Made by a program: the position numbers and the translations under genes
In this document: piece by piece, positions 11,365-23,583 of the stretch
Layout of the letters: each line of letters starts with the position of its first letter
Numbering within the stretch: position 1 is the stretch's first letter
The notes under the pieces: model-generated
What the model was told of the DNA's origin: nothing
What the model saw: only the letters and a program-made list of their open reading frames with translations
The model's database searches: none
Source: Spinellus fusiger
Taxonomy: Eukaryota; Mucoromycota; Mucoromycetes; Mucorales; Phycomycetaceae
Assembly (NCBI GenBank): GCA_025094145.1
Contig: JALLLS010000003.1
Location: 310,001-374,000 of the forward strand
Length of the DNA stretch: 64,000 nucleotides
Direction of reading: 5' to 3'

Positions 11365-13409
11365 AGCTGAATTCTAGCAAGATACAAAAAAAAAGAGGTT
11401 CTTTCTGACTAAAATCACTTGTCCCTTTATATCTATTCACTTGTAATATTTTCATGTATAGAAAGAACATGCTTCATGGTCAGTTCAGATAAGAATTTAT
11501 TCAAAAGCGTATACATTGTACTAATCAATAGGGGATACGTTACGAGAGTCTCCTTTGTCTTAATTGTAGTATAGCACTCCGAGGAATTTGATTTCCAGAC
11601 ACATCTCTACACGATAGTATTATAACTGTTGTAACTGTTATTATCAAATGCAAGCAAGGGTCCTTTTTATTAGAAAACAGGGGGAAGGTATTTATACATA
11701 TATGCCTCTAGAGAGAGAGAGAAAGAGAGAAAGAACTTGAGTATTCTTTGAGTATAAGAAAATAGACACTCTATTGTGAGAATCAATAGAGATTCTTATG
11801 TTCTTGAGGATAAACCCATTGAGAAATATATTAGTAGTAGTATTCCTAGCAGTTAATACATAGAGTTAATTTTGTGGCGCGAGGCCTGATAGCCCGTAGA
11901 CCAATGCGTCTCTCTTCCAATCTAGTTGTTACTGACAGGAGCACAGAAAGAAAAAAGACATGGCTAGTAGCTGTTCAAATGCTATTGTTTTCACTACTCT
12001 TGAATAGGCGTCCAAAGTAATTATGTATTCCAAGACACATAGGATCCACCATGATGAACAAATGATAAAGGTTTTCATTTATAGTTGCACCAACTTAATG
12101 TGTAAATGGTTGAATTCAATTGATCAACTGAATTTAGACCTGTCGCAGTGTAGTGTAGCGTGGAGTCATATAAGATCCATTGAGCCCACGCTTATTCCTC
12201 TCACAACTCATCACGACAGGCCATTCTCAGCATCTCCGCACCGCGGTTTTTGCTGACCATTTCACTCTCATTTGGAGACTGTAAATGTCGATCCACCCCT
12301 AAAAGAAAGGAAGAATAAAGTATACACGTAGCGTATAGCTATGAATACGCGCGCCACTGATGATGTTTTCCTATTTTGTCTCATGTCCTTTTTAATCTAG
12401 AGAAGCAAAGTAGAGTTGGTATTTTTTTATACCCAAGAACACAACATACACTTATAGCTTATTTTGTACATATTGCAGTGTAGTGAACCTAAACTCTAAA
12501 GAATGTAATAATGTAACCTCGCCAGGTGTAGAGTGCATCAAATCTATACAACCATGCTGTTGAGTCACATGTTGTTATTCATCACCCACAGACAGTAGTG
12601 TCAACAAACAATCAGACACACTGTAAAACATACAGCGTATATCCTATAACCCACACGGTAGAAAGGCATGCGAGTGTGCATTGAAACGTCATCACTATAT
12701 CACTTATACTCACTACTCTTTTACAACGGAGACAAATCCCTTTTAACAATGATGATTTATCTATCGGTGCTCATGGCCAATCACCCGTCAAGTCGTACGG
12801 AAAGTGTCACAGTAAGAAGTAAACCAAGCCTCCCAAGAGGACTATATTGGTATAGACACATCTACACAGAGATAGAAATGACAGGCAAATGAAAGTAAAC
12901 CAGCCCAGCCTACCACGGATAGCCTACTGTGTCCCCACTGTGAACAGACAGGTATCGCCATTGAGGCTGGTTTGCCTTACCAGAGCCATGGGAAAGCCCC
13001 AAGAGAGCCGACAACGGCACAATTACCGAAAGTGGCTTGTGCGTCTTGTCACCCTTCTTTTTCTTTTTGGCTTGTAGGCCGTTAGGAACAGGGGTTGACT
13101 TGCTAGTACAAGTAAAAGGAAACGTGTGCCTTGGTGTCGGTGCTTCGCCCGTTGCCGCCTCCGGTTTGATCGCCAATCACAGTTCGTCTGCTTGTTCTAG
13201 CATGTTACTCCTCTTTGTTATTTTCTAATTTTCATTTTCTTCCATTCCATTCCTTCCCCTTTTCTCTCTCTCTTCTTTCATCTGCCGGTTAATTTCCCAC
13301 TTCTCTCCCCTTCACTCTCTTTTTCCGTTCCTTTTCTTAACCATCTCCTTAATAACCCTCGATTCTTTTCTCTATAAGCCTACTACATTCCTTCCAATTC
13401 TATAGTTTT
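11365..13409. other. Long intergenic region upstream of muskelin and the Zn2Cys6 gene
   Basis: Two divergent genes share this 2-kb spacer, so it should hold both promoters. A (GA)n-like tract lies at 11710-11735. From about 13230 to 13400 the plus strand is strongly pyrimidine-rich, directly before the Zn2Cys6 start. Several ORFs of 60-90 codons at 12020-13230 show no conserved domain and are probably spurious or leader ORFs. Confidence 0.5.
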
Positions 13410-14102
13410 ATGATGCCTGCTGATGAACAGCCCGTTGAGCCACGTAAAAAGCGTGCAAAGATTGTCAGTGCGTGCGGTGAATGCAGACGCAAAAAAACAA
13501 AATGCAACGGTGAACAGCCTTGTCGCAACTGTATCAAGTCGGGTGTGCCTTGTGTCTATCCCTCTTCCTCACAGAGTGACGACAGAAGAAATGCTCCCAG
13601 TAAAGCTGCTTTGGAGGCAATTGAAGACCGTTTAAAGACAATTGAAGATATGCTTAAAACAATTCTACAGTCACATCTTCCTGTGAGCGATCTTGATCCC
13701 GTTACTATCAATAACTTTCTTAACAGAGACAAACCATCACTCTCACCTTCTCCTGCTCCCTCTTCTTCTTCCGTTCTTACTCAGTACCGTGTTAGCCATC
13801 TTACGCACAGACTGTCGGCTTCTCCACCTCAGCAGCCAGTATCTCAGTCTTTGCACTCAGCAACGCCGGCTCGACCGAGCACACCCCATGATCTTCGTCT
13901 TCCTTCCATTCATAATCTTTCGGCACCCTCGGCATATTCTCATTTGCCTGAGACTCATGAGAGCCGTGACTTACCGCGCCTTGGACTTCATGACTACCAT
14001 CTTTACCCCTCTTCTTATAAGAGCCAATCGTCAAATTCATGTAAATCACAGTCAGAGACGGAAGATTATTCACTCCAACCCATGAGGAAGCGCAAACGAT
14101 AA
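13410..14102 (+). CDS. Zn2Cys6 fungal transcription factor, short
   Basis: Intronless frame of 230 residues. Residues 20-48 hold the binuclear zinc cluster with spacing Cys-2-Cys-6-Cys-5-Cys-2-Cys-6-Cys (CGEC, CNGEQPC, CRNC, GVPC), followed by a linker and a leucine-containing dimerisation helix (ALEAIEDRLKTIEDMLKTI). The remainder is Ser/Pro-rich and ends in a basic MRKRKR tail that may act as a nuclear localisation signal. There is no fungal-specific (MHR) regulatory domain, so the protein is much shorter than typical members. It is likely a DNA-binding regulator; its targets cannot be inferred from here. A pyrimidine-rich leader precedes the ATG. Confidence 0.9.
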   Translation: MMPADEQPVEPRKKRAKIVSACGECRRKKTKCNGEQPCRNCIKSGVPCVYPSSSQSDDRRNAPSKAALEAIEDRLKTIEDMLKTILQSHLPVSDLDPVTINNFLNRDKPSLSPSPAPSSSSVLTQYRVSHLTHRLSASPPQQPVSQSLHSATPARPSTPHDLRLPSIHNLSAPSAYSHLPETHESRDLPRLGLHDYHLYPSSYKSQSSNSCKSQSETEDYSLQPMRKRKR

Positions 14103-14279
14103 TATCACTGCTCTTTCATAACAGATCTAATGTGTATACCTTTGATTCTCCCCTCTTTCCCCATGTTTTGATCTTTTTCCCAATTCCTATTTTATACCTT
14201 TCTCTCTACCCCCTCTACACTTCTATACCTTTATACTTTGATCTCAATTTCAATTTCGATCCCTCTTTTCCAATTCTCC

Positions 14280-14405
14280 CTCTATTTCACTCTATCTCCC
14301 TCTATCTCCCTCTATCTCCCTCTATCTCCCTCTATATCTCTCTATATCCCTCTATCTATCTACTTATCTACTTATCCTTATCTACTTATCTATCTATCTA
14401 TCTAT
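14280..14405. repeat. Pyrimidine-rich tandem repeat in the 3' region
   Basis: About five copies of a 10-base unit CTCTATCTCC run into CTAT/CTTATC tetranucleotide tracts. The block lies about 180 bases after the stop codon of the Zn2Cys6 gene and may be part of its 3' untranslated region. Confidence 0.8.
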
Positions 14406-15730
14406 TTATTTATTACTAGGCTAGAAAAATACTTGTTGTCATCGTAGACTACTAGAGCCTACCTTGTGTGTAAAATAAAGAATATTAACTCTGTAAATCC
14501 TTTCCTGATTTAAAGCCCATGAATGACCCTAGCAACCCACTAGACCAAATTAGGCAGCCTGAATTCATCAAGTAGCAACAAAACTGCGAATGGAGTAACC
14601 ATGGCAGCATATTTGACATGTAGAACCAAAAAGAGAAGCATTCTACTGGTCACTTTTGCCATAGTGCTTTATTCACTAGTTCCATTTATGTGATGAACAA
14701 GGTACACTTATGACTCTTATATTCATATTCATCTACATGATAAAGAACATGTACTTGTAGGCTAAGGCTTTTCATAACAACTAAAGAAGAAACCGAGAGA
14801 GAATGTAGCCTACAGTGCATTTTGGTTTAGTGAATGGTTCTACATACAATTGAGAGGGAGATTCATTGATGTAGGCTTTTCTTTCTTTCATGAAGAAATG
14901 CCTTAGTAAATCCAATGTATTTTTTTCTCAAACAGAAACAACCACCCATCATGGACATGAAGAAAGAAAGAAAGAAAGAAACTCCTAGTGCTTGGACGCT
15001 ATATGAATGAGTTCTACTGCTAATACAAGGTGCTTTAATAAGAAGAATAGATCCAGTAAATGGGAAATGTTTGTTCCAGAAAGATAAAAGGGTCAAAATG
15101 TATAGATCAATTTTTATACCTTCTGATTGGCTATTTGGTTAGAGCTTATTTAAATAGGTAGACTTGTACGTGAATATTAGTATAGATTAGTATATAAATA
15201 TGTATTTTTTTTATTTACGGAAAAATAAAAAGTCATGGACTATTTTTATCTTATATTTTCATCCTACGCGGTATAAACAGATGCATTAGAGTCTTTCCTA
15301 ATTTACTTTTAAAATTAACTCATCCCACTTATATGCCTTGTATGCCTTGTATGAATATTGTTGATTTTTTCTTGACTGTGTTTCTGTTCACAGGGAACTG
15401 TTGCCTAAATCCATACAATAAATAAGGTATTGGTCAATGCGCGTGAGCATAAATTTTTATGAATCAGCCATAATTCCATTAAAGACAATAGTGTTATTCT
15501 CAATATTCAAATATAGTAGGAAATGCAAATAAAAATAAGGTAAAAATAAAGTAAAAATAAAAAAAAAATAAAAAAGCTTAAATGACGACAATTCCTATTT
15601 TGATAGAAAGTCCATTGTGTCTCAACAGAAGCAGACTGGTCTTTTTCTTTCTCACTGATACTAAAAGAGATTCCTTTTCTTTCTCCAACTCAACCCATAC
15701 CATTGATTGGCTCATTCTTATTCTTATTTC
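14406..15730. other. Intergenic, no gene seen
   Basis: AT-rich sequence with only short ORFs. At 15731-15757 there is a degenerate match to the right end of the CACACC-family elements (TATTTCCTTTTATATCCCAA), so an older copy may once have stood here. Confidence 0.45.
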
Positions 15731-15777
15731 CTTTTATATCCCAAATATCTTTGAGTGTATAGATAAAAGGATTGGTA

Positions 15778-17798
15778 CACACCAGGAGATCTTTAGGATA
15801 TAAAAGGAAATAGTCGAACTACAATTGTTTAAAAATGACATTGATTTGAAAAGGAGCAAAAATAAATTATATATTCATGTTAGTTCTTAAATAAAGATTA
15901 TTATTATAATTTACCTGTAAATATCTGAATCCCGAAGGAAACCACTTTCGATGTGGCGATATATGATATAATATGAATACAAATATCCATTCTTCTATAC
16001 AGAATGAAGCTGGTCGATGGAGACCCTTTAAACACTCTTCTGAAATTGTATAGATATTCTTTGATGCATTCACATCTCTGTTCCAAACAATTCCACAACT
16101 TTGGCAAGCGCGGATACTATTGAAATTCACTAATACCTCGGTGAGGATATTTGTGTTATAAGTGTGGCAGATCTTGAGAATAAAAATAAGAGTAATTGTT
16201 AGCAGAGCTTTTCATATTGAGTGAGAAGTCAATGATGTTTACTCTCGATGTTCGAAACTCATCAACATCAACCATAAAAAGATCTCCATCTTTTTGTCTC
16301 TTTTTTCAATGATTGATATAAAACTCTCGTCAAACCAACACAATGACCTTTCAACTTGGCAGCATCTTTTACCTTTATTCCTGTGCCATAGGCAATGATT
16401 GGCAGCTTGGTAGGATCGTACTCCAATCCTTTTAGATGCCAATACCCCTTTTTAATAATAAAATAGTAGTAAAAATAATTAGTTTGAGATGTATTAATGT
16501 ACTCTATATGTATTTCGTATTACCCTTGCACTGGCACCTTCTTCTTGCCTTTGCCTTTGTAACGGATTCACTGAGCTTATTATAGTATAAGAATATACAA
16601 TAGAAACTGAATAACATGTCAGACACAATAAACATACACAAACACTCACCAGATCACAACTATTGGTTTATATGCCAAACAAAGACAAACAAAATAAAGA
16701 AGGCAAAAGTCATGAAGAACAACAGACAGCATAGTCATCTACATCTTTAATAAAATGGACTTTAATCCAAATAGCTTCCTAGAGTATAAACAAGATAGGC
16801 TTTAAGGACTTGGACAGCTGACTGTTTCTTATTTTCGACTTATTTTCTTTCTGTATTCCCATAGGGTACTGTTATTATTACAACCATTAGTTTGCCTTCT
16901 GTCACTCCATACCCTTCTCTTCTCTGTCAATCTCCGTATGAGTAACCAGCCTTAAGAGGTCCTGTGTGTCTCTTGTCTCATAGCAATAGAATTTTTTGGG
17001 ATATAAAGGGAAATACATGAACAATGAAATTATGTTATTTGTTTTGTTGGCTAATGTGTTTGAAAAGAACCTTTTCACTGCCTGTCTGTCTTGGCATTGC
17101 CTATGGACTGTGCAATTAAACACTATAAAGGTGGATAAAAGGAAGAAGTAAACCTGAAATTGCAACTCAATCACTGCAGTTATTGTTTAACATAGTTTGT
17201 TATCCATAATCCCACAGTATAACAATCAAGTACTCGTCAAGAGGACCATAGCTGAGCAAGGTAATGTGCCATTATTAACAAAGAGAAACAATAGAAGGAG
17301 GTGATAGACACTAACAAAGGCTATTCTAGTGATAAAAAGGTAAGTAGTGTCTTCATCTGAGCTATGGCTTATTCTAATGTACAAGACACCCATTGTATTG
17401 TTATTAGGCAAGTAAAGACTCACAAATCAGTCTTAGGTGGTCTTCTATACTGTCTAGAGTGTCTAAGATATACTCCTGAGCATAGTCATCTATCTCCCAA
17501 GAATAAAGCACAAGGCTTTTAGGGTATATATTTTATTTCTATTAGGGAATGTACTTAGGCATTAGCCATAGCTATACTATAGTATTATCTATACTACTAC
17601 AATAAACAATACTATTCATCAACACTATATTCTATTGATAATACAATTTGATATTGAGGTATCCACAAAAGGAAATAATAAATGGTACACCCACAAACCT
17701 TTTGATTTTAGACACAGATCCATAAAAGGGCAAAATATTTTCGGACATAAAGGGATGAGTGTGTCACTGATTAAAAGCCAGAAAAATCTCCTGGTGTG
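15778..17798. mobile_element. TIR DNA transposon copy carrying a Fanzor remnant
   Basis: The copy starts CACACCAGGAGATCTTTAGG and ends in the inverse of CACACCAGGAGATTTTTCTG, with TA on each side (15776-15777, 17799-17800). The left half holds a broken Fanzor gene on the minus strand. From about 16985 the sequence matches the internal part of related copies at 28260-29350, 51170-52148 and 56339-57300, so the unit may be two related elements joined. The left about 120 bases are shared with the MITE at 2041. TA targets and TIRs suggest a Tc1/mariner-like cut-and-paste mechanism, but no transposase of its own was identified. Confidence 0.75.
15867..16600 (-). pseudogene. Fanzor (TnpB/OrfB-like nuclease) C-terminal remnant
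   Basis: Minus-strand frames give, in order, PIIAYGTGIKVKDAAKLKGH, then VDEFRTSRV, then ICHTYN and ACQSCGIVWNRDVNASKNI, followed by a tail CLKGLHRPASF. This is the end of a TnpB/Fanzor protein: the zinc-ribbon cysteine pairs and the RuvC-III Asp in WNRDVNA. At least one frameshift separates the first and second blocks and a stop interrupts before the zinc ribbon. The first zinc pair reads C-H-T-Y rather than C-x-x-C. Fanzors are RNA-guided nucleases found in eukaryotic transposons; this copy cannot make an intact protein. Upstream, basic segments near 16530-16600 may be more N-terminal parts. Confidence 0.75.
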
Positions 17799-18045
17799 TA
17801 GACTAAATTTCTACACAAGATAATTTTCTGGCTTTTAAGCAGTAACACACCTCTTTAAAGATGTATATCTTTCTTTTTCAGACTGGTATTTTAAAATCAA
17901 AGATTTGCAAGTATCCAAATTATTATTTCTTTTTGAAGAATACCTCACTATCAAATTATATTGTTGTCCTCAATGCCTCCTTGGTCTAAAGGAAATCCGG
18001 TCAGTTAACAGGTAGTTAAACTTTGATGTTTATTATTTAATTATA

Positions 18046-19119
18046 CAGTCACACAACATTAGAAAGTATACGATTTTCATTTTTTGAAATCCTGAAAAAA
18101 AGCATGCTTTACGGATATAAATGTTACAACCTCAAAACACATACTAATGACCTCAAATTCAACAAAAAGTTAGTTTAACATATTGTTTATAGTAATATAT
18201 AAAGAAAGTTTTTATTTAATATTTTGTTGGGCTACCTTTGGTATCAATAACTGCCTGGCAGCGATCCTTCATTGAGCCAACTAAACGTTCGGCAAGATCA
18301 ATGTGGATATTTCTCCAAGCTTCTTCTAAAGCTGTCTTGAGCTCATCGATATTTTTGATACTGGCCCTCTTGTCATTGATAAGCTTATCAAGACAGCTCC
18401 AGATCATCATGCTGCCTTTCCCCTCATTTTGGTTGTAGTTACACTATGAGCAGCCTTATACTTCTCTCCGATCTTTCGAATCACTCTGGCTCCTCCCTGG
18501 TAACCCTCTACTTCAAACTGTGACTCATCAGACCATACGACGCGTCTCCAGTCCTCAGGAGTCCAATTGACCCGTTCCTTTGCCCAACGAAGCCTTTTCT
18601 TCATGATTTCTTCAGACAACCTTGGCTTGTGTGCTGCGAAGTAGGAACCAAACCCAATCTGATGTATATATCTGATGAATGTTGCTCTACAGATGATTAT
18701 CTGATGTGCCTTAAGTTCCAATTTTATGTAGTTATAGGAGGCCAATGGGCTGCCTCTTAGAATAGCTTCAGGTTGTCTAAGGTCTCTCTCATTTAATCTT
18801 TTGGTGCACCAGAACTAGGTCTTGGTAGAGGTGTACCATTAGTCATGATTCTACTAATAATATTCTGGACAGTGGACTTGCTAATGCCAACGACCTTTGG
18901 AATGCTACTCATGGATTGATTTTATTTTTTCAAGCCAATAAACACCCCATTACTCTATTTCTTTAATCTTATTATAAACTCTTGAGTTTCTAGTTGAGGA
19001 TTATGCGTTTGACATTTGAGATTGCTTAATGGAATGTGATTATGTGTTAAAAAGAAGAAGAATCATATTTAAAATGGTATAAATTAGGGGGTCGTACCCT
19101 TTCTAATGTTGTGTGACTG
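18046..19119 (-). mobile_element. Tc1/mariner element with TIRs, 1074 bp
   Basis: Both ends carry CAGTCACACAACATTAGAAA as inverted repeats and are flanked by TA (18044-18045 and 19120-19121). It encodes a transposase relic on the minus strand. The element interrupts an LTR-like repeat whose uninterrupted homologue is at 29478-29733, which confirms the insertion point. Confidence 0.9.
18216..18950 (-). pseudogene. Tc1/mariner transposase, internally deleted
   Basis: The minus strand encodes helix-turn-helix type sequence, then EDWRRVVWSDESQFE with the first catalytic Asp, then after a frame break MMIWSC joined directly to LDKLINDKRASIKN and the usual C-terminal end DRCQAVIDTKG. The stretch that normally holds the second Asp and the third acidic residue (DNAPxH and NPIEH-LW regions) is missing. 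The copy cannot make an active enzyme and could only move with help in trans. Confidence 0.85.
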
Positions 19120-20330
19120 TATTAGGTCTTTTATACTTTTATACTACTAGTATTTTAGCTTCAGGGATATGCTATTGAATACTACAAACTATCATCATCT
19201 CTTAGTATTTGATAGCATCTCCTCAGTTTAATAGTGAGTGTTGATATTTTCAAAAAGGGTTCCAGTTCCAGTTATAGAAAATGTCTTTACGGCATTATCA
19301 ATAAAAATATAGTGTTGATGGATAATATTGTTTATTATAGTACTATAGCTAATGCCCAAGTGCATTCCCTCAGAGCAATAAAACACATACCCTATAATCC
19401 CTGTGTTTTATCCTTGGGAGTATAATCTAGACACTACTGAAAGTATAAAATGAAGAAAACCACTTAAGACTTACTTGAAAGTCTTTATTAATGACAAAAG
19501 AGTGTCTTGTGGATTTCAATGAGCTCAAGCCCAGAGGAAGACACTGATTACCCCTTTTATCTCAAGAACAGCCTTTGGTGGTGTCTATCAATTTCCTCTA
19601 TTTTTTTGCTTGATTGATAATAACACACCATTTTAAAAGAATAGTAATGACCAAGTTATAATATCGGCTTCATTTCTTGTTATTTATAATTTTATAGTGT
19701 TTGATTGCAAAGTCAATAGTCATTGCTAGAATAGGCTGATAGAGTTTAAAAGGTTTATTCAGAGGCGAAAAAGTCTTTTCAAACGTATTAGCTAATTATA
19801 GAAATATTCTGAGAATAAAAGCAGATTATTTTCTTATATTTGTAGAATAGGTAACGTCTATCCACCTATTTGCATGGATGGCTGTGGAAGACGTGGAATA
19901 TGATAGAGTTGCTAAAAGTAGTTACCGTAATAGAATGTTTCAGAAGAATAGTATATATAATAGCCAATTGCACATTTTAATAAAAAAAGAGGAAGTTATC
20001 TGAAGTCTTGGTTTCCGAATACGGGTAGTTTTACACCCAAAGGTCAAGTGTAGTTATTGGTTCTTGTTCTGTTCCTGTTTGTTCTCTTTGTCTGTCCGTT
20101 TCGTTGGTTCTTCGTTAGGAGGGTTACCTGTTTCTGTTCGTTGTAGTACCCAAGGCCCGCTACCAGAGGACCTCCATCAGACCGTCCTATCTATACCTTT
20201 TGAAGCCGTAGAGAATCGAGTTCCCCACTCCCCATACCAGAGCACCCCCCTTCATATACCAATACAAGAGCAGCCAGCCTTTCCCGAGGCCCTGCGAGTC
20301 TCAAGACGAACCCCGTTGCCCAACTATACA

Positions 20331-21426
20331 TATTTTACAAATTATTTAGGTATATACCCTTATTTGTACAATATTTTATTCCATTTCAATCTCCTTTATA
20401 ATGAGGTCTTTAGCTTATTGTAAAGTGTCTGTCTCGTCAGGAAAACAATGTTTGAAATACCTCTCTTTCTTTTTTTCTTTTTCTTTTTTTGGCTTTCATC
20501 TTATTATTTTTTTTTGCTACTTTAAAAAAGTAAAATTTCCAGTGTGTTTATTTATAAAAGTATAAAGGGGGTGCTCAGATCACTATTTTTTTTATAGGCA
20601 AACCCTAATAGTATGGTATCTCTATCCCCGCTTGTAAAGAGTAGCTCCGTGGCAGTAGTAGTGTTTTATTACTACTGAATCTTAGAGCAGAGGTTATCTT
20701 TTCATCTTATGCTTTGTCAAAGAGAAATGGAAACAGTGACGACTCATTCTTCAAATCCAATAAGACCTGGTTTATTCATAATTCAAAATGAAAACAGTGA
20801 AAGAGAAATGGATATTTGCACTATCAGGGAGTGTTAGAGGCATCTTTACTGTACAATCCATAGACTTTTTGTGCTTCTTTAGTGCCTTGTAGAAACAAAG
20901 ATGAATGTTATTTATTTAATTTCCTATATATATTATTTCCTTATATGGTATAATATAGATATCTATAAGAGATATTATTTATTCTTCAATGAAAAATAGT
21001 GGAAAACAATAACAAGAAAAGTCTGCCTTTTTGAAACAGTTGGGTGACTGCTTATCTCTTATTGTAGAATACCATAACACACCTGTTACTTTACTCTTCT
21101 TGATAACTCTGTTAATTTATTAATCATCATAGCAATAGTCATCAATATAACAATTATAACAATTATAACAATTATAACAATTATAACAATTATAACAATA
21201 TTATCATTGCTAATATAGTCCAGAAAAAGGATAACATCGAAAAATAGACAGTCTCAAAAAGCACTTTGTTTTCATTTGAAAAAAAGACAGAAACAAGTCA
21301 TACTCTTCTCTTCATTCCTATTTTAGTGCATAAAAGTTGACAGTCCGCCCAGATTGTGTATAAAACTTTTCATTCTCTGATTCCTACTTTATTTCTTAGA
21401 TCTTATTTCTTAGATCTAACTTCAGC
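20331..21426. other. Intergenic upstream of the DEAD-box helicase, with tandem repeat
   Basis: AT-rich spacer holding the helicase promoter. At about 21145-21198 there are about six copies of a 9-base unit (ATAACAATT). No gene was recognised. Confidence 0.55.
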
Positions 21427-23583
21427 ATGCCATCTACTCTCAAGTCAAAAGATACTGAAGGTAGAGTCCAATGAGTCAAGGAGTATCAGAAGAACTAACC
21501 CATCCCAGTCAAAGCTAATGACGTAGAGAAGAAGGAGAAGAAGGCCAGCAAGGAAGAACGCAGAGCCAAGAAGGAAGAGAAGGAATCCCGCAAACGTAAA
21601 GAAGAAGAGAAAGAAGAAGTAGCAGAGAAAGAAGAAGTAGCAGTAAAGGAAGAAGCACCCGAGCAGAAGAAGCGCAAGGTGGTAGCCAAAGAACAAATCG
21701 AGATTGAGGAGACTTCCGGTGATGCCGAGATTCCTGAAAAGTTGCGTCTCACCAACTTCCGTATCTCTGAGGGTACTGTAAAGAATCTTCAGTCCCGTGG
21801 CATTGCCTCCTTGTTTGAAATCCAAGCAGCCACTTTTGATGCTATTTTCGATGGCCAGGATATGTTGGCTCGTGCTCGTACGGGTACGGGTAAAACACTC
21901 GCATTTGCCCTTCCTGTCATTGAGAAACTGGCCCTCTCCTCCAACAACGAGCGTCGTGGTCGTGCCCCTCGTGTGCTTGTGTTGTGTCCTACTCGTGATT
22001 TGGCAAAACAAGTCTCTGGTGATTTTGAGTCCATCTCAGGCAACAGACTCAAAACACTGTCTGTCTATGGTGGTGTTCCTTACCCTGAACAGACCTCAGT
22101 GCTGAGAGATGGTGTGGATGTCATTGTCGGTACTCCTGGTCGTATTCAGGACCATATCAAGTTTGGTAACTTGAAGTTGCATAGCATTGATTTCATTATT
22201 CTTGATGAAGCCGATGAGATGTAAGTAATTTGAATCTCTATTGAATGAGTAACTTATCCGTGTAGGTTGGATGCCCGTGGTTTCCAAGATGATATGTTCA
22301 AGGTATTAGAGAGCATCCAGGAACAAAAGACAAGCCGTGATTACCAGACACTGCTCTTCTCTGCTACTGTGCCAGAGTCTGTTATGGAGACTATCCAGCG
22401 TTTCATGAAGCAAGATTATATCCGTATTGACTTGATTGGCAATGCCAAGAACAGAACCAGCACCAACATCCGTCACATTGCCATGCCTTCTTCTTACCAG
22501 GCCCGTGCTGATATCATTGGTGATGTTGTGAATGTGTACGGTAAGAGTGGTTTGACCGTCATCTTCTGTGCCACCAAGGCAGATGCCAATGAGCTCGGTA
22601 CCCATGAGAAGCTGAAGCAAGACTCTGCTGTTCTCCACGGTGATATTGCTCAGAGTTCAAGAGAAGCCACCATGAAGGCTTTCCGTGAAGGCAAATACAA
22701 ATGTATTATCTGTACCGATGTACTTGCTCGTGGTCTTGATATTCCTCAAGTGGATTTGGTCATTAACTGCCAACCTCCCAAAGATACTGAAAGTTACGTG
22801 CATCGCTCTGGCCGTACAGGTCGTGCTGGTCGCTCAGGTGTGTGCGTTACTTTCTACAAGCCAGCAGAAGAAGGTCTTTTAAGCTATATCTCCAAAAAGA
22901 CCGGTGTACAGTTCGAGATCATGTCTGCTCCTCGTCCTGAAGATATTATCAAGGCCACCACTGAAGATGCTTTCAAATCTATTGATAGCGTCAAGTCGGA
23001 TGTTTTGTCTTACTTTACTGAGTCTGCCCAGCAATTGATTGAGAAGCACGGTGCTGAGAACGCTGTTGCTGCTGCTCTTGCTTACATGACCGGTTACCAC
23101 CAAGGTATTGCCAGCCGCTCTCTTCTTACCTCTATGGAAGGCCAAACTACACTCTTCTTCCAATTGAACCACACTATCAACCATGCTGGCTATGTCCGTA
23201 ACATACTTAACCGTGAATTCCCCGAGCTTGCCTACGATGACTGCAAGGGATGGCGTATGACTAAAGATGCCACTGGTGTCGTTTTTGATGTAATCTCCAG
23301 CAAGGTCGATATTACAGATGATGTGATCTCTCTGGCCGGCAAAGCATGGACCGACAAGCACAACATTACTCTTACTGCTCCTACTATTCTCCCTGATCTT
23401 GCTGAGCGTGAGCAGAGACACAATGGTGGTGGCTATGGCGGTGGACGTGGTGGAGGACGCAATGGTGGCGGCGGCTATGGCGGTGGACGTGGCGGAGGAG
23501 GACGCAATGGTGGTGGAGGAGGTTATGGTGGTGGACGTGGCGGCGGAGGAGGACGTGGTGGTGGTTATGGTGGTCGCAGATAA
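21427..23583 (+). CDS. DDX21: Nucleolar DEAD-box RNA helicase, DDX21/Gu type
   Basis: Three exons (21427-21460, 21509-22220, 22266-23583) give 687 residues. A Lys/Glu-rich N-terminus of about 90 residues precedes the helicase core: ARARTGTGKT (motif I), PTRDLAKQV (Ia), GTPGR (Ib), ILDEADEM (II), SATVP (III), TDVLARGLDIPQVD (V), HRSGRTGRAGR (VI). After the core, QQLIEKHGAENAVAAALAYMTGY and following match the GUCT domain typical of DDX21/DDX50. The last about 60 residues are Gly/Arg repeats (GGGYGGGRGGG) for RNA binding. Family members act in rRNA processing and transcription in the nucleolus. Codon use is strongly biased to C-ending codons compared with neighbours, as expected for high expression. 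Confidence 0.95.

Larger units (their letters stand above)
17962..19294. repeat. LTR-like insert, first copy, split by a Tc1 element
   Basis: This copy begins TGTTGTCC and ends TTTACGGCA, with about 255 bases when the nested Tc1/mariner element is removed. It matches 29478-29733 over its length (AAAGGAAATCCGGTCAGTTA, then ACTACTAGTATTTAGC and GAATACTACAAACTATCATC). TG...CA ends and repeated single copies suggest a solo LTR; no reverse transcriptase was seen. It sits inside the inverted CACACC-family copy. Confidence 0.6.
17812..20330. mobile_element. Second CACACC-family copy, inverted and heavily nested
   Basis: Immediately after the previous element, 17824-17960 matches the other terminal part of the family in reverse (TTCTGGCTTTTAAGCAGTAA, then GCAAGTATCC and CTATCAAAT). 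After a nested insertion, 19295-20330 continues with the interior that matches 56300-58000. That includes GGATGGCTGTGGAAGA at 19875, ATAATAGCCAATTGCACATT near 19959 and TTATTGGTTCTTG at 20055. It lacks the hairpin MITE that interrupts the copies at 51 and 57 kb, so it shows the empty site. No intact ORF remains. Confidence 0.7.

Noticed and set aside
20064..20423. A 119-codon ORF as a host gene
   Set aside because: The sequence is a diverged copy of the transposon interior at 57700-58000 and is not preserved as a frame between copies.
21445..22011. A 188-codon ORF on the minus strand opposite the DEAD-box helicase
   Set aside because: It is the shadow of the Lys/Glu-rich and helicase-coding frame and shows only homopolymer Leu/Phe stretches.
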